Assembly: GCA_963819075.1 (NCBI GenBank)
Contig: CAWFUP010000003.1
Location: 186,001 to 250,000 of the forward strand
DNA: 64,000 bases
Direction of reading: 5' to 3'
DNA from: CAVQBJ01 sp963819075
GTDB lineage: Bacteria > Actinomycetota > Thermoleophilia > Solirubrobacterales > Solirubrobacteraceae
Shown here: piece by piece, positions 34,455-43,612 of the stretch
Layout of the letters: every line of letters starts with the position of its first letter
How positions within the stretch are numbered: the stretch's first letter is position 1
Position numbers and translations under genes: made by a program
The notes under the pieces: generated by a model
Database searches by the model: none
What the model was told of the DNA's origin: nothing
What the model saw: only the letters and a program-made list of their open reading frames with translations

Positions 34455-37412
34455 CTACGGCCGGCCGCGCAACGCCGGGACGGCCGCGACGCGGTACAGC
34501 GCAGTGCCCTCGGCCGGGACGACGGCGCTGATGGCGCCGGTGGTCGTCGACGTGCGGTGGGCCCAGAGGTCGCGCACCGTGTAGCGCGACGCGCGCGACA
34601 GGCCGACTCCGAGGGCCGTCGCCGCGATCCGCACCGGCGCGCTCCCACGGTTGAGCAGGGCGACCGCCCGGCTGCCGTCGCTCAGCGGCTTGACCCACAC
34701 CTCGGCCTCGCCGGCCGACGCGACGAGCGTTCCCTGGACTCCCGCCGGATCCTGATCGATGGCGATCACCTCGGGGTTGGCCGAGTCGCTCGCGCTCTGC
34801 GTCGACATCGTGTCGAGGTCGTCGCTGATCATCAACGGGGCGGCGAGCATCGACCAGATGCTCAGCTGCGTTCGGTAGGCGGTCGCGCTGAGGCCCTGAT
34901 CGGGCCCGAGGTAGTCGGGGTCGTTCCAGTGCCCGGGTCCGGCCGCCTGCGGGTGCGCGGCGTCGGCGTCGAGGTTGCGCAGCACGTTCGCGAAGACGAC
35001 GTCATGTGGTCGACCGATGTCGGTATCGGTGCGCCAGCTGTTGGCAATCGACGGGCCGAACGCCCAGGAGTCGAAGCCCGAGCCCAAGAGGTCCGGGGTG
35101 CCAGTCGCGAACTGGCCCGGTTGCAGGAAGTTGCAGACGGACAGCAGCATCGGGCGATGGCTGGCGTTGTTGAGGATGGCGGCGTGGAAGGCGGTGTAGG
35201 TGCTCTGCGGATCGAGGCCCTGGCGCACACCGCCGCAGAAGTCGACCTTCACGGCGTCGAAGCCCCACGCCGCGAACGTATTGACGTCCTGCTGGTAGTG
35301 CCCGTAGCTACCGGCGCCCGGGCCGCCGCAGCCGGTCGAGCCGGCGTCGGTGTACAGGCCGACGAGCAGGCCGGCCTGATGCAGGATCCCGGTCAGCCAC
35401 GCCAGGCCGTGCGGCCACTGCGTCGGATCGATCGTGATCTGGCCGGTCGCGTCGCGCGTGCCATGCCACCAGCCGACGTCGAACCAGATGTAGCGGTAAC
35501 CCACCCGGGCGAGGCCACGCGCGATGAGCTGGTGGGCCTGGTCGAGGATGGTCGCCTCGTTGAAGGCACCGCCGAACGCGAAGTAGGTGTCCCAGCCCAT
35601 GTACGGGGTCGCCGCGAGCACGGCCGGGGTGCTCGCCACGCTGACGGTGTGGGTGGTCGGCGTCGGGGCGGCGGGGTGCAGGGTCAACAGCGTCGAGCCG
35701 AGGGACGCGCTGATGGCGCCGATGAGCGTCCCGTTCGCGGACACGAGGACGGGCAGGCGATGCTCTCGCGCCAGCAGCAGGCGGCCGAGCGCATCAAGCG
35801 GGACCGGTACGACTCGGACCTGACCGGGACCGAGGGTCACCGGTACCGAGCCGACGATCACGGTGCGCCTGATCGTCGGCGGTGTGCGAGAGCGTCTCGG
35901 CGCTGACCTGGCCAGTCGCGCGCTCACGCCGACCACGTGGCCGCCGCGCTCGGTCTCCACGACGCTCAGCAACAGCGAGATCGTGCAGGCACCGGCGGCC
36001 CGCGGCGAGCAGCGCACGACGATGCGGGCCGCATCGCCGCGGGCGGTGGCGGCGATCGAGGAGCGGCTGACGGCGACCGGTGTGCCGCCGAGCGGGATCG
36101 CCACGAAGCCGCTCGTGCCGCTCACCGAGCCGCCGACGCTCGTCCCGGTGACGACGCATTGCAGGTAATGCCCCGTGTCGACGGTGCCGGCGCTGTAGGT
36201 CTGGCCGGTCGCGCCGGTCACCGGAGCGAGGTCGCGCACCCAGCGATACGTGAACGTCTCGCCGGCGATCGCGCTCGTGGCCAGGCAGGTGAGCGGTTGG
36301 CCGCTCGCCGGCGTGCCGACGACCGCGGGATGGGGCGCGGGCGGTTGGGGGGGCGCGGGAGGCGTCGGCGGGGGAGGCGGCGGCGGGTTGTAGCCGATCG
36401 ATACGGCGGCCGCGCTCGTCGGCGCAAGCTCGGCGAAGTCGGTCGCGTCGGGCGAGACGTAGAAGCCGCCGCCGCCTCCGCCGCCGGCGGCCGTCGTCGA
36501 CCCGCCGCCGCTGCCGCCACCGAAGAAGCCGTCGCCGCCGCCGCCAGCTCCCGAGCCGGCCGGGCCGGCGGCGCCGCCGCTCGCCGATCCCGGGATGCCC
36601 GGCGGCGTGCCGAGACCGCCGGCGCCTCCCTGCGTGGCCGTTCCGGCTCCGCCGCCTCCGGCGCCGCCGGCCCCGGCACCCGCCATGGAGCCGCTGCCGC
36701 CCACCCCGCCGGCCGTCCCCGGAGAGCCGGACGCGGAGCTGCCGCCTGAGCCCGGTGCGGCGCCGCTCGCGGTCGACGTGGACGGGGCGCCGGCCGGCGA
36801 GCCCGCGGTCCCGGTGCCCGGGCCGGCGCTCGTGCTCGCACCGCTGCCGGCGCCTCCTCCGCCGCCGCCCGGGGCGACGAGCACGAGCGAGGCTGCTCCG
36901 CCGGCCGGGAGCGAGACCGACGACGCTCCGCCGGCGCCGCCGCCGCCGCCGAGGACACCGGTGGTTGAGAGCTGGGCCGGGCCGCCGTCGCCGCCGCGTC
37001 CGCCGCTGGGTCCGCCGCCCGTGCCACCGGCGGCGACCCCGCCGAGCTGCGGCGCCGCACCGTCGGCTCCGCTGCCGCCGACGGTGATCGTGAACGTCTG
37101 TCCCGGCGTCACGGCGAGGTTGGCCTCGGCTGACCCGCCGCCGCCGCCCACGCCACCCCCGTTGCCCCCGGCGCCTCCGGCGCCCCCGGCGGCATAGAAC
37201 GTGACCTCGGTCACGCCGGCGGGCACCGTCCACGTGTGGTTCGAAGCCGCGCTCGGCTCGGTCGGATTCGCCGCGAAGCTCGTCTGCATCGGTAGCTCGG
37301 CGGCCGCGGCCGCCACCGGGCAGGCGAACACGGCCGCGGCCGCGGCCAGCGCGAGCGCGGCCGCTCGGGCGAAGTGGCGGCGATGCGGCGGGGTGGGATG
37401 GCGGTCGGGCAC
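34455..37412 (-). CDS. Secreted GH27 glycosidase with Gly-rich N-terminal module
   Basis: About 985 residues from GTG 37412 (ribosome-binding site TTGAGGAA; a TTG five codons earlier is possible). Signal peptide to about residue 38, then a Gly-rich module to about 340 of the surface-protein type starting HTWTVPAGVTEVTFYAAGG. An Ig-like/beta module with AGETFTYRWVRD follows, then a C-terminal GH27 (alpha-galactosidase/N-acetylgalactosaminidase) domain from near residue 590. Catalytic residues are visible: nucleophile D724 in AVKVDFCGG and acid/base D798 in SWRTDTDI; PYMGWDTYF and WFDVGWW line the site. A C-terminal beta domain completes GH27. It probably cleaves alpha-galactosidic linkages outside the cell. 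Confidence 0.9.
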   Translation of the reverse strand: MPDRHPTPPHRRHFARAAALALAAAAAVFACPVAAAAAELPMQTSFAANPTEPSAASNHTWTVPAGVTEVTFYAAGGAGGAGGNGGGVGGGGGSAEANLAVTPGQTFTITVGGSGADGAAPQLGGVAAGGTGGGPSGGRGGDGGPAQLSTTGVLGGGGGAGGASSVSLPAGGAASLVLVAPGGGGGGAGSGASTSAGPGTGTAGSPAGAPSTSTASGAAPGSGGSSASGSPGTAGGVGGSGSMAGAGAGGAGGGGAGTATQGGAGGLGTPPGIPGSASGGAAGPAGSGAGGGGDGFFGGGSGGGSTTAAGGGGGGGFYVSPDATDFAELAPTSAAAVSIGYNPPPPPPPTPPAPPQPPAPHPAVVGTPASGQPLTCLATSAIAGETFTYRWVRDLAPVTGATGQTYSAGTVDTGHYLQCVVTGTSVGGSVSGTSGFVAIPLGGTPVAVSRSSIAATARGDAARIVVRCSPRAAGACTISLLLSVVETERGGHVVGVSARLARSAPRRSRTPPTIRRTVIVGSVPVTLGPGQVRVVPVPLDALGRLLLAREHRLPVLVSANGTLIGAISASLGSTLLTLHPAAPTPTTHTVSVASTPAVLAATPYMGWDTYFAFGGAFNEATILDQAHQLIARGLARVGYRYIWFDVGWWHGTRDATGQITIDPTQWPHGLAWLTGILHQAGLLVGLYTDAGSTGCGGPGAGSYGHYQQDVNTFAAWGFDAVKVDFCGGVRQGLDPQSTYTAFHAAILNNASHRPMLLSVCNFLQPGQFATGTPDLLGSGFDSWAFGPSIANSWRTDTDIGRPHDVVFANVLRNLDADAAHPQAAGPGHWNDPDYLGPDQGLSATAYRTQLSIWSMLAAPLMISDDLDTMSTQSASDSANPEVIAIDQDPAGVQGTLVASAGEAEVWVKPLSDGSRAVALLNRGSAPVRIAATALGVGLSRASRYTVRDLWAHRTSTTTGAISAVVPAEGTALYRVAAVPALRGRP

Positions 37413-37593
37413 GGAGAGGTTCCTCAAGGCGAGAACACGCTAGCCGGCGCCGAGGTTTCGCCCGGCCCGGGCGGCGCTGCGCCGATCGCTGATGATGACG
37501 CCGCCCGCCGCTGGACGCGTGCCCGGTCCTCAGGTTTGGCCTGCACCAGCCGACAACTCGGAACGACACCGAGCACCCGCCGAACGTGACCCC

Positions 37594-40419
37594 ATGCGAC
37601 AGACGACACACCCCAGCAGCGAGCTTGCCCATGCCGGCGACGTTGCCCTCGCCGTCGTGCGATCGCTCCCAGACGCCGCGGTATTCGTCATCGATCACGA
37701 CCTTCGCTTTCGCTTCGCCTGCGGACCGGTGCTCGAGCGCCTCGGCTGGGACGTCGAGTCGCTGATCGGCCGCGCGGCGCGCGAGCTCTTCCCGTTGGAG
37801 TACTTCACGCTGTACGAGCCGCACTGCCGGGCGGCGCTCGCTGGAGTGCACGGTGAGCTCGACGACGACTCGATCGCGGGCGTGGGTGCATTTCACAGCC
37901 AGTTCTCCCCACTGCGAGGCGGCGACGGCACGATCGTTGGCGTGCTCGTCGTGTCCCGAGACGTCACCGAGCGGCGCGCCGCCGAGGCATCGCGTCGCCA
38001 GACGCTCGGCGAGCGTGACGAGGCCCGGTCGCAGTTCGAGACGGCGTTCGCCGACGCCCCGATCGGGATGGCGCTCGTCGGCCTCGATGGTGCGTGGCTG
38101 AAGGTCAACTCGGCGCTCTGCGACATCCTTGGCTGGCCCGCCGCCGAGATGCTGCAGACGACGTTCCAGGACATCACCCGACTGAGCGAGGTCCCCGCCG
38201 ACGTCGCCTCGATCGGCGAGCTGATGTCGGGCCGCCTGCCCCGCTGCCAGATCGAGAAGCGCTGTCGCACGAAGAGTGGCGGCGGGCGGTGGGTGCTCCT
38301 GTCGATGTCACTCGTTCGCGACCGCGACCGCGCGCCGCGCCACGTAATCGTTCAGGCACAGGACATCGACGAGCGCCGTCGCCTGGCCGACGAGCTCGCC
38401 GCCGCGCGCGACGAGGCGCTCGAGCTGTCACGCCTGAAGTCCGAGTACGTCGCGAACATGAGCCACGAGATCCGCACGCCACTCAACGGCGTTCTCGGCC
38501 TCGCCGACATCCTGCTCGACGGCGAGCTCAATGAGGATCAGCGTGAGTTCGTCGAGGCGATCCGCTCATCTGGCGATGCCCTCATGGCCGTCATCAGCGA
38601 CGTGCTCGACGTGTCGAAGATCGAGGCGGGCAAGCTCGAGCTCGATGAGGACGACTTCGAGCTGCGCCGGGTCATCGATGACGCGTGTGCGATCGTCGCG
38701 CCGACCGCCGGCGAGAAGGATCTCGAGCTCATGGCCTGGGTCGACCACGATCTCCCGCAGTACCTTCGCGGTGATGGCAACCGCATGCGTCAGGTCCTCG
38801 TCAACCTCCTCAACAACGCGGTCAAGTTCACCGACCGCGGCGAGGTCGTCGTCCGCGTCGGGTCGCGGTGGCAGGGCGGGCACCCGGTCGTCCGCTTCGA
38901 TGTGCGCGACACCGGCGTCGGGGTGGAGCCGGCCGCGCTCGACGGTCTCTTCGAGGCGTTCGCGCAGGCGAAGACGCCCGCGGCCACGGGGCGCACGGGC
39001 ACTGGGCTGGGTCTGAGCATCAGCCGCCAGCTCGTCAAGCTCATGGGCGGACAGATCGGCGCCAGCAGCGTGCCGGGACGCGGCAGCACGTTCTGGTTCT
39101 CGGTGCCGCTCACGCCGGCGCGGGCGGGGTCCTCGGCGATCCCGCGGGTCGACCTCGACGGGGTCCACGTGCTCGTGGCCGACGACAATGCGACCAACCA
39201 GACGATCCTTCGCCATCAGCTCGGCGCATGGAACATGACGTGCGACTGCGCCAACGACGGCGCCGCGGCGCTGCGCCTGCTTCGGGCCGCGGCCGCCGGC
39301 GAACGCCCGTACGCGCTCTTGCTCCTCGATCGCAACATGCCCGGGATGCACGAGCTCGAGCTCGTCCACGAGATCAAGGCCTCGCCCGAGCTCGCGTCCG
39401 TCCCGCTGCTGATCCTCTCCTCGGCGGCGGCCGGCCGCGACGCGCTGCGCCGCGCCGGCGTCGACGGCGTGCTCACCAAGCCGGTCGGCGATGCTCGCCT
39501 GCGTGACGAGATCAAGCGCATCCTCGGCACCACCGGAGCGCCGGCGCTGACCCTGGCCCGCGGCCACAGCGACCCCGCCGGAGCCGACACCGCTCGCCGG
39601 CTCGGCGTGGCTCCACGACCCGACACGATGGTGGCGGTCACGGCCTCGAGCACGCTCCCCGAGACCGCGCCCCGCGTGCTGCTCGCCGAGGACAACGAGG
39701 TCAACCAGCTCGTCGCCGTCAACGCGCTCCAGCGCTGCGGGTATCGCGTCGACCTCGCCCAGACCGGGCGCGAGGCGGTCGAGATGAGCCGCCGGGAGCA
39801 CTATCAGGCGATCTTCATGGATTGCCGCCTGCCCGAGCTCGACGGCTACTCGGCCGCCGAGGAGATCCGGCGCCTGGAGGCCTCCGGCCGCCACACGCCA
39901 ATAATCGCGATCACCGCTCACACGATGCGCGGCGACCGCGAGAAGTGCCTCGCCGCGGGGATGGACGAGTACATCGCCAAGCCGCTCCGGCGCGAGACGC
40001 TGCAGACGGTATTGCGCGCGACGCTCGCCGGCGATGCCGGGGCGCTCGCGCCGCGGCCGGCCGTCGCGACCACCGAGCCGCTCGACCCGGTGCTCGACCG
40101 CGCGCTCATCGGCGAGCTCGACAGCGACAGCGCCGCGCGCATCGTCGACCTGTTCGTCCGCGGCTCGCGCGAGCGGATCGCCGAGCTGGCGCAGGCGATC
40201 TCTCGCGACGATGCCGAATCCGTCTGTCGACTGACGCATGGACTGAAGGGCGCCGCCGCGAGCGTCGGCGCCGTCGCGCTGTGCCGCGCATGTGACCGCC
40301 TGGCCGCGGACGCCGCCGGGCCTCGCGATGCTCGCCGCCGGTGGCACGGCGAGCTGGAGCGCACAATGGAGCTCACCGCCGCCGCCCTATCCCTCGAATT
40401 TCAGGAAGGCACCCGATGA
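37594..40419 (+). CDS. Hybrid sensor histidine kinase, PAS-PAS-HK-REC-REC-HPt
   Basis: Soluble multidomain phosphorelay kinase, 941 residues from ATG 37594. Two PAS domains (about 15-125 and 145-260), HisKA with H291 in NMSHEIRTPLNG, HATPase with N-box RQVLVNLLNNAVKF and G box TGTGLGLSI, receiver 1 with D579 in LLLDRNMPGM, receiver 2 with D743 in FMDCRLPELDG, and a C-terminal HPt with H882 in LTHGLKGAAASVGA. All phospho-transfer residues are present, so a full internal relay is possible. No transmembrane helices, so it senses a cytoplasmic cue. The stop overlaps the next gene as ATGA. Confidence 0.94.
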   Translation: MRQTTHPSSELAHAGDVALAVVRSLPDAAVFVIDHDLRFRFACGPVLERLGWDVESLIGRAARELFPLEYFTLYEPHCRAALAGVHGELDDDSIAGVGAFHSQFSPLRGGDGTIVGVLVVSRDVTERRAAEASRRQTLGERDEARSQFETAFADAPIGMALVGLDGAWLKVNSALCDILGWPAAEMLQTTFQDITRLSEVPADVASIGELMSGRLPRCQIEKRCRTKSGGGRWVLLSMSLVRDRDRAPRHVIVQAQDIDERRRLADELAAARDEALELSRLKSEYVANMSHEIRTPLNGVLGLADILLDGELNEDQREFVEAIRSSGDALMAVISDVLDVSKIEAGKLELDEDDFELRRVIDDACAIVAPTAGEKDLELMAWVDHDLPQYLRGDGNRMRQVLVNLLNNAVKFTDRGEVVVRVGSRWQGGHPVVRFDVRDTGVGVEPAALDGLFEAFAQAKTPAATGRTGTGLGLSISRQLVKLMGGQIGASSVPGRGSTFWFSVPLTPARAGSSAIPRVDLDGVHVLVADDNATNQTILRHQLGAWNMTCDCANDGAAALRLLRAAAAGERPYALLLLDRNMPGMHELELVHEIKASPELASVPLLILSSAAAGRDALRRAGVDGVLTKPVGDARLRDEIKRILGTTGAPALTLARGHSDPAGADTARRLGVAPRPDTMVAVTASSTLPETAPRVLLAEDNEVNQLVAVNALQRCGYRVDLAQTGREAVEMSRREHYQAIFMDCRLPELDGYSAAEEIRRLEASGRHTPIIAITAHTMRGDREKCLAAGMDEYIAKPLRRETLQTVLRATLAGDAGALAPRPAVATTEPLDPVLDRALIGELDSDSAARIVDLFVRGSRERIAELAQAISRDDAESVCRLTHGLKGAAASVGAVALCRACDRLAADAAGPRDARRRWHGELERTMELTAAALSLEFQEGTR

Positions 40420-40841
40420 CCGCACCGCTTCCCGCCGACCAAACACCGCGGGCGAGCCTGCTGATCGCCGATGACGAGCCGCTCGTGCGCTCGATGCTGG
40501 AGGCCCAGCTCGAGCCGGGCTTCGACGTCGTCGCCTGCGCGGCCGACGCCGAGGAGGCGATCGAGCTGGCCCGCACGCACCAGCCCGATGCGGCGATCGT
40601 CGACGTCGAGATGCCCGCCGGCGGCGGCCTGCGGGCCACGCGCGGGATCCGCGACTGCTCGCCGGCCACGGCCGTGCTCGTGCTCTCCAGTGATGAATCC
40701 GATGCGGGCGTGATCGCGATGCTCCAGGCCGGGGCAGTGTCCTACTTTCGCAAGGGAATGAGCGCCGCCGAGCTGACGAGCGCGCTGCGGGATTCGATCG
40801 AGGCGCACGCCACCCTGTCGGCGGCGCCGAGGATGGATTGA
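40416..40841 (+). CDS. Stand-alone receiver-domain response regulator
   Basis: 141 residues, a single receiver domain (about 12-130) with DDE acidic pocket, D63 phospho-acceptor in IVDVEMPAGGG, SSDES and a Lys in YFRKGMS. It has no DNA-binding output. Its ATG overlaps the hybrid kinase stop (ATGA), so the two are translationally coupled and this is most likely the final acceptor of the HPt domain. It could act by protein binding, like CheY or Spo0F. Confidence 0.9.
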   Translation: MTAPLPADQTPRASLLIADDEPLVRSMLEAQLEPGFDVVACAADAEEAIELARTHQPDAAIVDVEMPAGGGLRATRGIRDCSPATAVLVLSSDESDAGVIAMLQAGAVSYFRKGMSAAELTSALRDSIEAHATLSAAPRMD

Positions 40842-40888
40842 CGGGCCGCTCAAGCGCTCGCCGGCGGCGCCGATGACATGGTGAGCCC

Positions 40889-41620
40889 ATGAGCTACATC
40901 GACGCGCTGAACCGCATCACCCAGATTCAGGGCCAGCTCCAGGCGCTCGAGACCGGATCGCCGAGCTCCTCGTCCTCCTCCTCGGCTGCCGCGACGCCGT
41001 CTTCGGCGAGCAACGGCTCGAGCTTCGCCGCTGCGCTCGCGCAGGCCCAGGCGGTGAGCCCGACCGCGCCGAGCGCGCTCGAGGCCACGCCGAGCGGCAC
41101 GATCGCCGCGGCGCCGACCTCCACGCTCACGCCCGGAGCGCCGGCAACGTCCGCGGGGGCGCCGCTCGCCGGCGCCGCCGTGCCCGCGTCGCTGCCCGGC
41201 GCCGGCAGCCTCACGAGTGCCCAGCAGCAGTTCGCCGCGCGCCTCGCGGCCGACACCGGCCTCAGCCAGGGCGTCGTCGACGCCTGGCTGCTCGCCGAGG
41301 AGTCCGGCGGGGCGGCCACGGCCCGACAGAGCGCGAACAACAACGACTGGCTGAACATCGGCTACACCGACTCCGCGACGTACGGCGCGAGCGACGCGGT
41401 CTGGAGCGATCCGGTCGGTGCCGCCGACGCCACGGCGGGCTGGCTGCAGGGCAAGAACACGATCCCCGGCTACGGGACGGCGAGCGCCGGCGTCCAGGCG
41501 ATCGCGCAGACCGCCGGGCAGGCACCCCAGGCCCAGATCGCGGCGATCCAGGGATCCGGGTGGGCCTCCAGCGGGTATCCGGACCTGCCCGGGCTCTACC
41601 AGCAGGTCAGCGGCCAGTAG
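40889..41620 (+). CDS. Lysozyme-like domain protein, possible muralytic enzyme
   Basis: 243 residues. An N-terminal coiled helix MSYIDALNRITQIQGQLQAL resembles the start of flagellar-cluster transglycosylase proteins. A Ser/Ala/Thr-Pro low-complexity linker covers about 22-105. The C-terminal domain has FAARLAADTGLSQGVVDAWLLAEESGG with candidate catalytic Glu at 137/138, and NNNDWLNIGYTDS, like lysozyme-fold hydrolases. No signal peptide is evident, so export, if any, would use another route. It follows the phosphorelay genes by 47 bp. Hydrolase activity is inferred. Confidence 0.6.
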   Translation: MSYIDALNRITQIQGQLQALETGSPSSSSSSSAAATPSSASNGSSFAAALAQAQAVSPTAPSALEATPSGTIAAAPTSTLTPGAPATSAGAPLAGAAVPASLPGAGSLTSAQQQFAARLAADTGLSQGVVDAWLLAEESGGAATARQSANNNDWLNIGYTDSATYGASDAVWSDPVGAADATAGWLQGKNTIPGYGTASAGVQAIAQTAGQAPQAQIAAIQGSGWASSGYPDLPGLYQQVSGQ

Positions 41621-41703
41621 CACCAGCGACGACGCGCGGCCCGCACGCGGCCGTTGCTGCGGCTACCGTGCAGGGCCCGTCACAGCGAGAAGGGAGCCCG
41701 ATC

Positions 41704-42561
41704 GTGTCGCTCGCCGGAAAGACCTTGTTCATCTCGGGCGCCAGCCGCGGCATTGGGCTGGCGATCGCCCTGCGGGCGGCGCGCGACGGCGCGAACGTCG
41801 CCCTGATCGCAAAGACGGCCGAGCCACACCCTCGGCTCGAGGGGACGATCCACACCGCGGCCGAGGCGATCGAGGGAGTGGGCGGCCGCGCGCTGCCGAT
41901 CGTCGGCGACATTCGCGAGGAGGGGCAGGTCGTCGCGGCGGTGGCTCGCGCCGCCGAGCACTTCGGCGGCATCGACGTGTGCGTCAACAACGCGAGCGCG
42001 ATCAGCCTCGAGGGCACCGAGGCGCTCGCCATGAAGCGCTACGACCTCATGGCCGACGTCAACGTGCGGGGGACGTTCCTCGTGAGCAAGTGCTGCATCC
42101 CGCACCTCAGGCGTGGTGAGAACCCGCACATCCTCACCCTCTCACCGCCGATCAGCTTCGAGGAGCGCTGGCTCGGTCCGCACCTCGGCTACACGCTCGC
42201 CAAGTACGGGATGACGATGTGCGCGCTCGGCCTGGCCGCCGAGCTTCGCGGTGACGGCGTCGCGTCGAACGCGCTGTGGCCGCGCACGCTCATCGCGACG
42301 GCGGCGGTCCAGAACCTGCTCGGCGGGGATGCGGCGATGGCTCGTGCGCGGACGCCGGAGCTCTACGCCGACGCGGCCTACGAGGTGATCACGCGGCCGA
42401 GCCGCGAGTACACCGGCCAGGCCGTCCTGTGCGAGGACGTGCTCGTCGACTCCGGCGTGCGCGACCTCAGCGCGTATTCCCACGCCGGCGCCGACGTCGA
42501 CCTCGCCGTCGACCTGTTCGTCGACGCCGCCGATCCCCCCGGGCTCACGACATCGAGCTGA
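41704..42561 (+). CDS. Short-chain dehydrogenase/reductase (HSDL2-like)
   Basis: 285 residues from GTG 41704, with GAGAAGGGAG upstream. Rossmann signature SGASRGIGLAIALR, NNASAIS, and the active-site Tyr/Lys in YTLAKYGM. The segment IAKTAEPHPRLEGTIHTAAE and the ILTLSPP loop are typical of the hydroxysteroid-dehydrogenase-like 2 (SDR family 13C) subgroup, often linked to fatty-acid genes. A TACCGT element lies at 41664-41669. Substrate unknown. Confidence 0.9.
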   Translation: MSLAGKTLFISGASRGIGLAIALRAARDGANVALIAKTAEPHPRLEGTIHTAAEAIEGVGGRALPIVGDIREEGQVVAAVARAAEHFGGIDVCVNNASAISLEGTEALAMKRYDLMADVNVRGTFLVSKCCIPHLRRGENPHILTLSPPISFEERWLGPHLGYTLAKYGMTMCALGLAAELRGDGVASNALWPRTLIATAAVQNLLGGDAAMARARTPELYADAAYEVITRPSREYTGQAVLCEDVLVDSGVRDLSAYSHAGADVDLAVDLFVDAADPPGLTTSS

Positions 42562-42604
42562 CGGCGAGGGCGCCCGAGTCCCCCCGCGGTGCGATCATCG
42601 TCGC

Positions 42605-43612
42605 GTGCTCGCCATGCAGATCGAGCGGCCCGGCGTCATCCGAGCGACGGAGCGACCGCTGCCGCGCCCGGGACCGGGCCAGGTGCTCGCCCGCGTCCAC
42701 GCCTGCGGGGTGTGCCGCACCGACCTGCACCTGCTCGACGGCGAGGTCGAGATCCCGAGACCGCCGATCGTCCCTGGCCATCAGATCGTGGCCACCGTCA
42801 CCGAGCACGGCGACGGCGCCGCGAGCGACGAGCTGCCCCCGGTCGGCGCGCGCATCGGCATACCGTGGCTCGGCTGGACGGACGGGGTCTGCCGCTACTG
42901 CCGCAGCGGACGCGAGAATCTGTGCGACGAGGCCCGGTTCACCGGCCGTGACATCGACGGCGGCTACGCCGAGTGGACGGTCGCCGACGGTCGCTACGCC
43001 TTCCTGCTGCCTGAGGGGTACGCCGACCTCGAGGTGGCGCCGCTGTTGTGCGCAGGGCTGATCGGCTACCGCGCGCTCGGGCTCGTCGGGGATGGTGAGC
43101 GCCTCGGCCTGTACGGGTTCGGGGCGTCGGCGCACATCATCGCCCAGGTCGCCCGCCACCAGGGTCGCACCGTGTTCGCCTTCACGCGGCCGGGTGACGA
43201 GGACACGCAGGCGTTCGCGCGCAGCCTCGGGGCGTCGTGGGCCGGCGGCTCGGATGAGGCGCCGCCCGAGCCGCTCGACGCCGCGATCATCTTCGCCGCG
43301 GCGGGCGAGCTCGTGCCGGCGGCTCTGCGCGTGACCGCCAAGGGTGGCGTCGTCGTGTGCGCGGGCATCCACATGTCCGACATCCCGAGCTTCCCCTACG
43401 ACATCCTGTGGGGCGAGCGCGTCGTGCGCTCCGTGGCCAACCTGACGCGCGACGACGCGCGTGAGTTCCTCGCCCTCGCGCCGCAGGTACCCGTTCGTAC
43501 CGAGGTGCATCGGTACCCGCTCGAGGCGGCGGGCCAGGCGCTCGAGGACCTCCGGGCGGGACGCTTCGAGGGAGCGGCCGTGATCGAGCCGCCCCGGGAA
43601 GGCGCGCCATGA
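42605..43612 (+). CDS. Zinc-dependent alcohol dehydrogenase
   Basis: 335-residue MDR dehydrogenase from GTG 42605 (ATG 42614 also possible). Catalytic zinc ligands C37-like CGVCRTD and H59 in VPGHQ are present. The structural-zinc loop normally has four Cys; here it reads D93-x2-C96-x2-C99-x7-C107, so the first ligand is Asp. The GW.DG.CRYCRSGRENLC context places it near the single-domain-variant AdhP/YjgB relatives. The nucleotide motif is LYGFGASAHIIAQVA. The stop overlaps the next gene as ATGA, starting a membrane-protein cassette. Confidence 0.88.
   Translation: MLAMQIERPGVIRATERPLPRPGPGQVLARVHACGVCRTDLHLLDGEVEIPRPPIVPGHQIVATVTEHGDGAASDELPPVGARIGIPWLGWTDGVCRYCRSGRENLCDEARFTGRDIDGGYAEWTVADGRYAFLLPEGYADLEVAPLLCAGLIGYRALGLVGDGERLGLYGFGASAHIIAQVARHQGRTVFAFTRPGDEDTQAFARSLGASWAGGSDEAPPEPLDAAIIFAAAGELVPAALRVTAKGGVVVCAGIHMSDIPSFPYDILWGERVVRSVANLTRDDAREFLALAPQVPVRTEVHRYPLEAAGQALEDLRAGRFEGAAVIEPPREGAP

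Noticed and set aside
36400..37200. GC-rich repetitive tract in the GH27 gene
   Set aside because: It encodes the Gly-rich module in frame and is not a separate element.
38566..40347. Minus-strand frame of 593 codons antisense to the hybrid kinase
   Set aside because: The plus-strand kinase motifs are unambiguous; this is a shadow.
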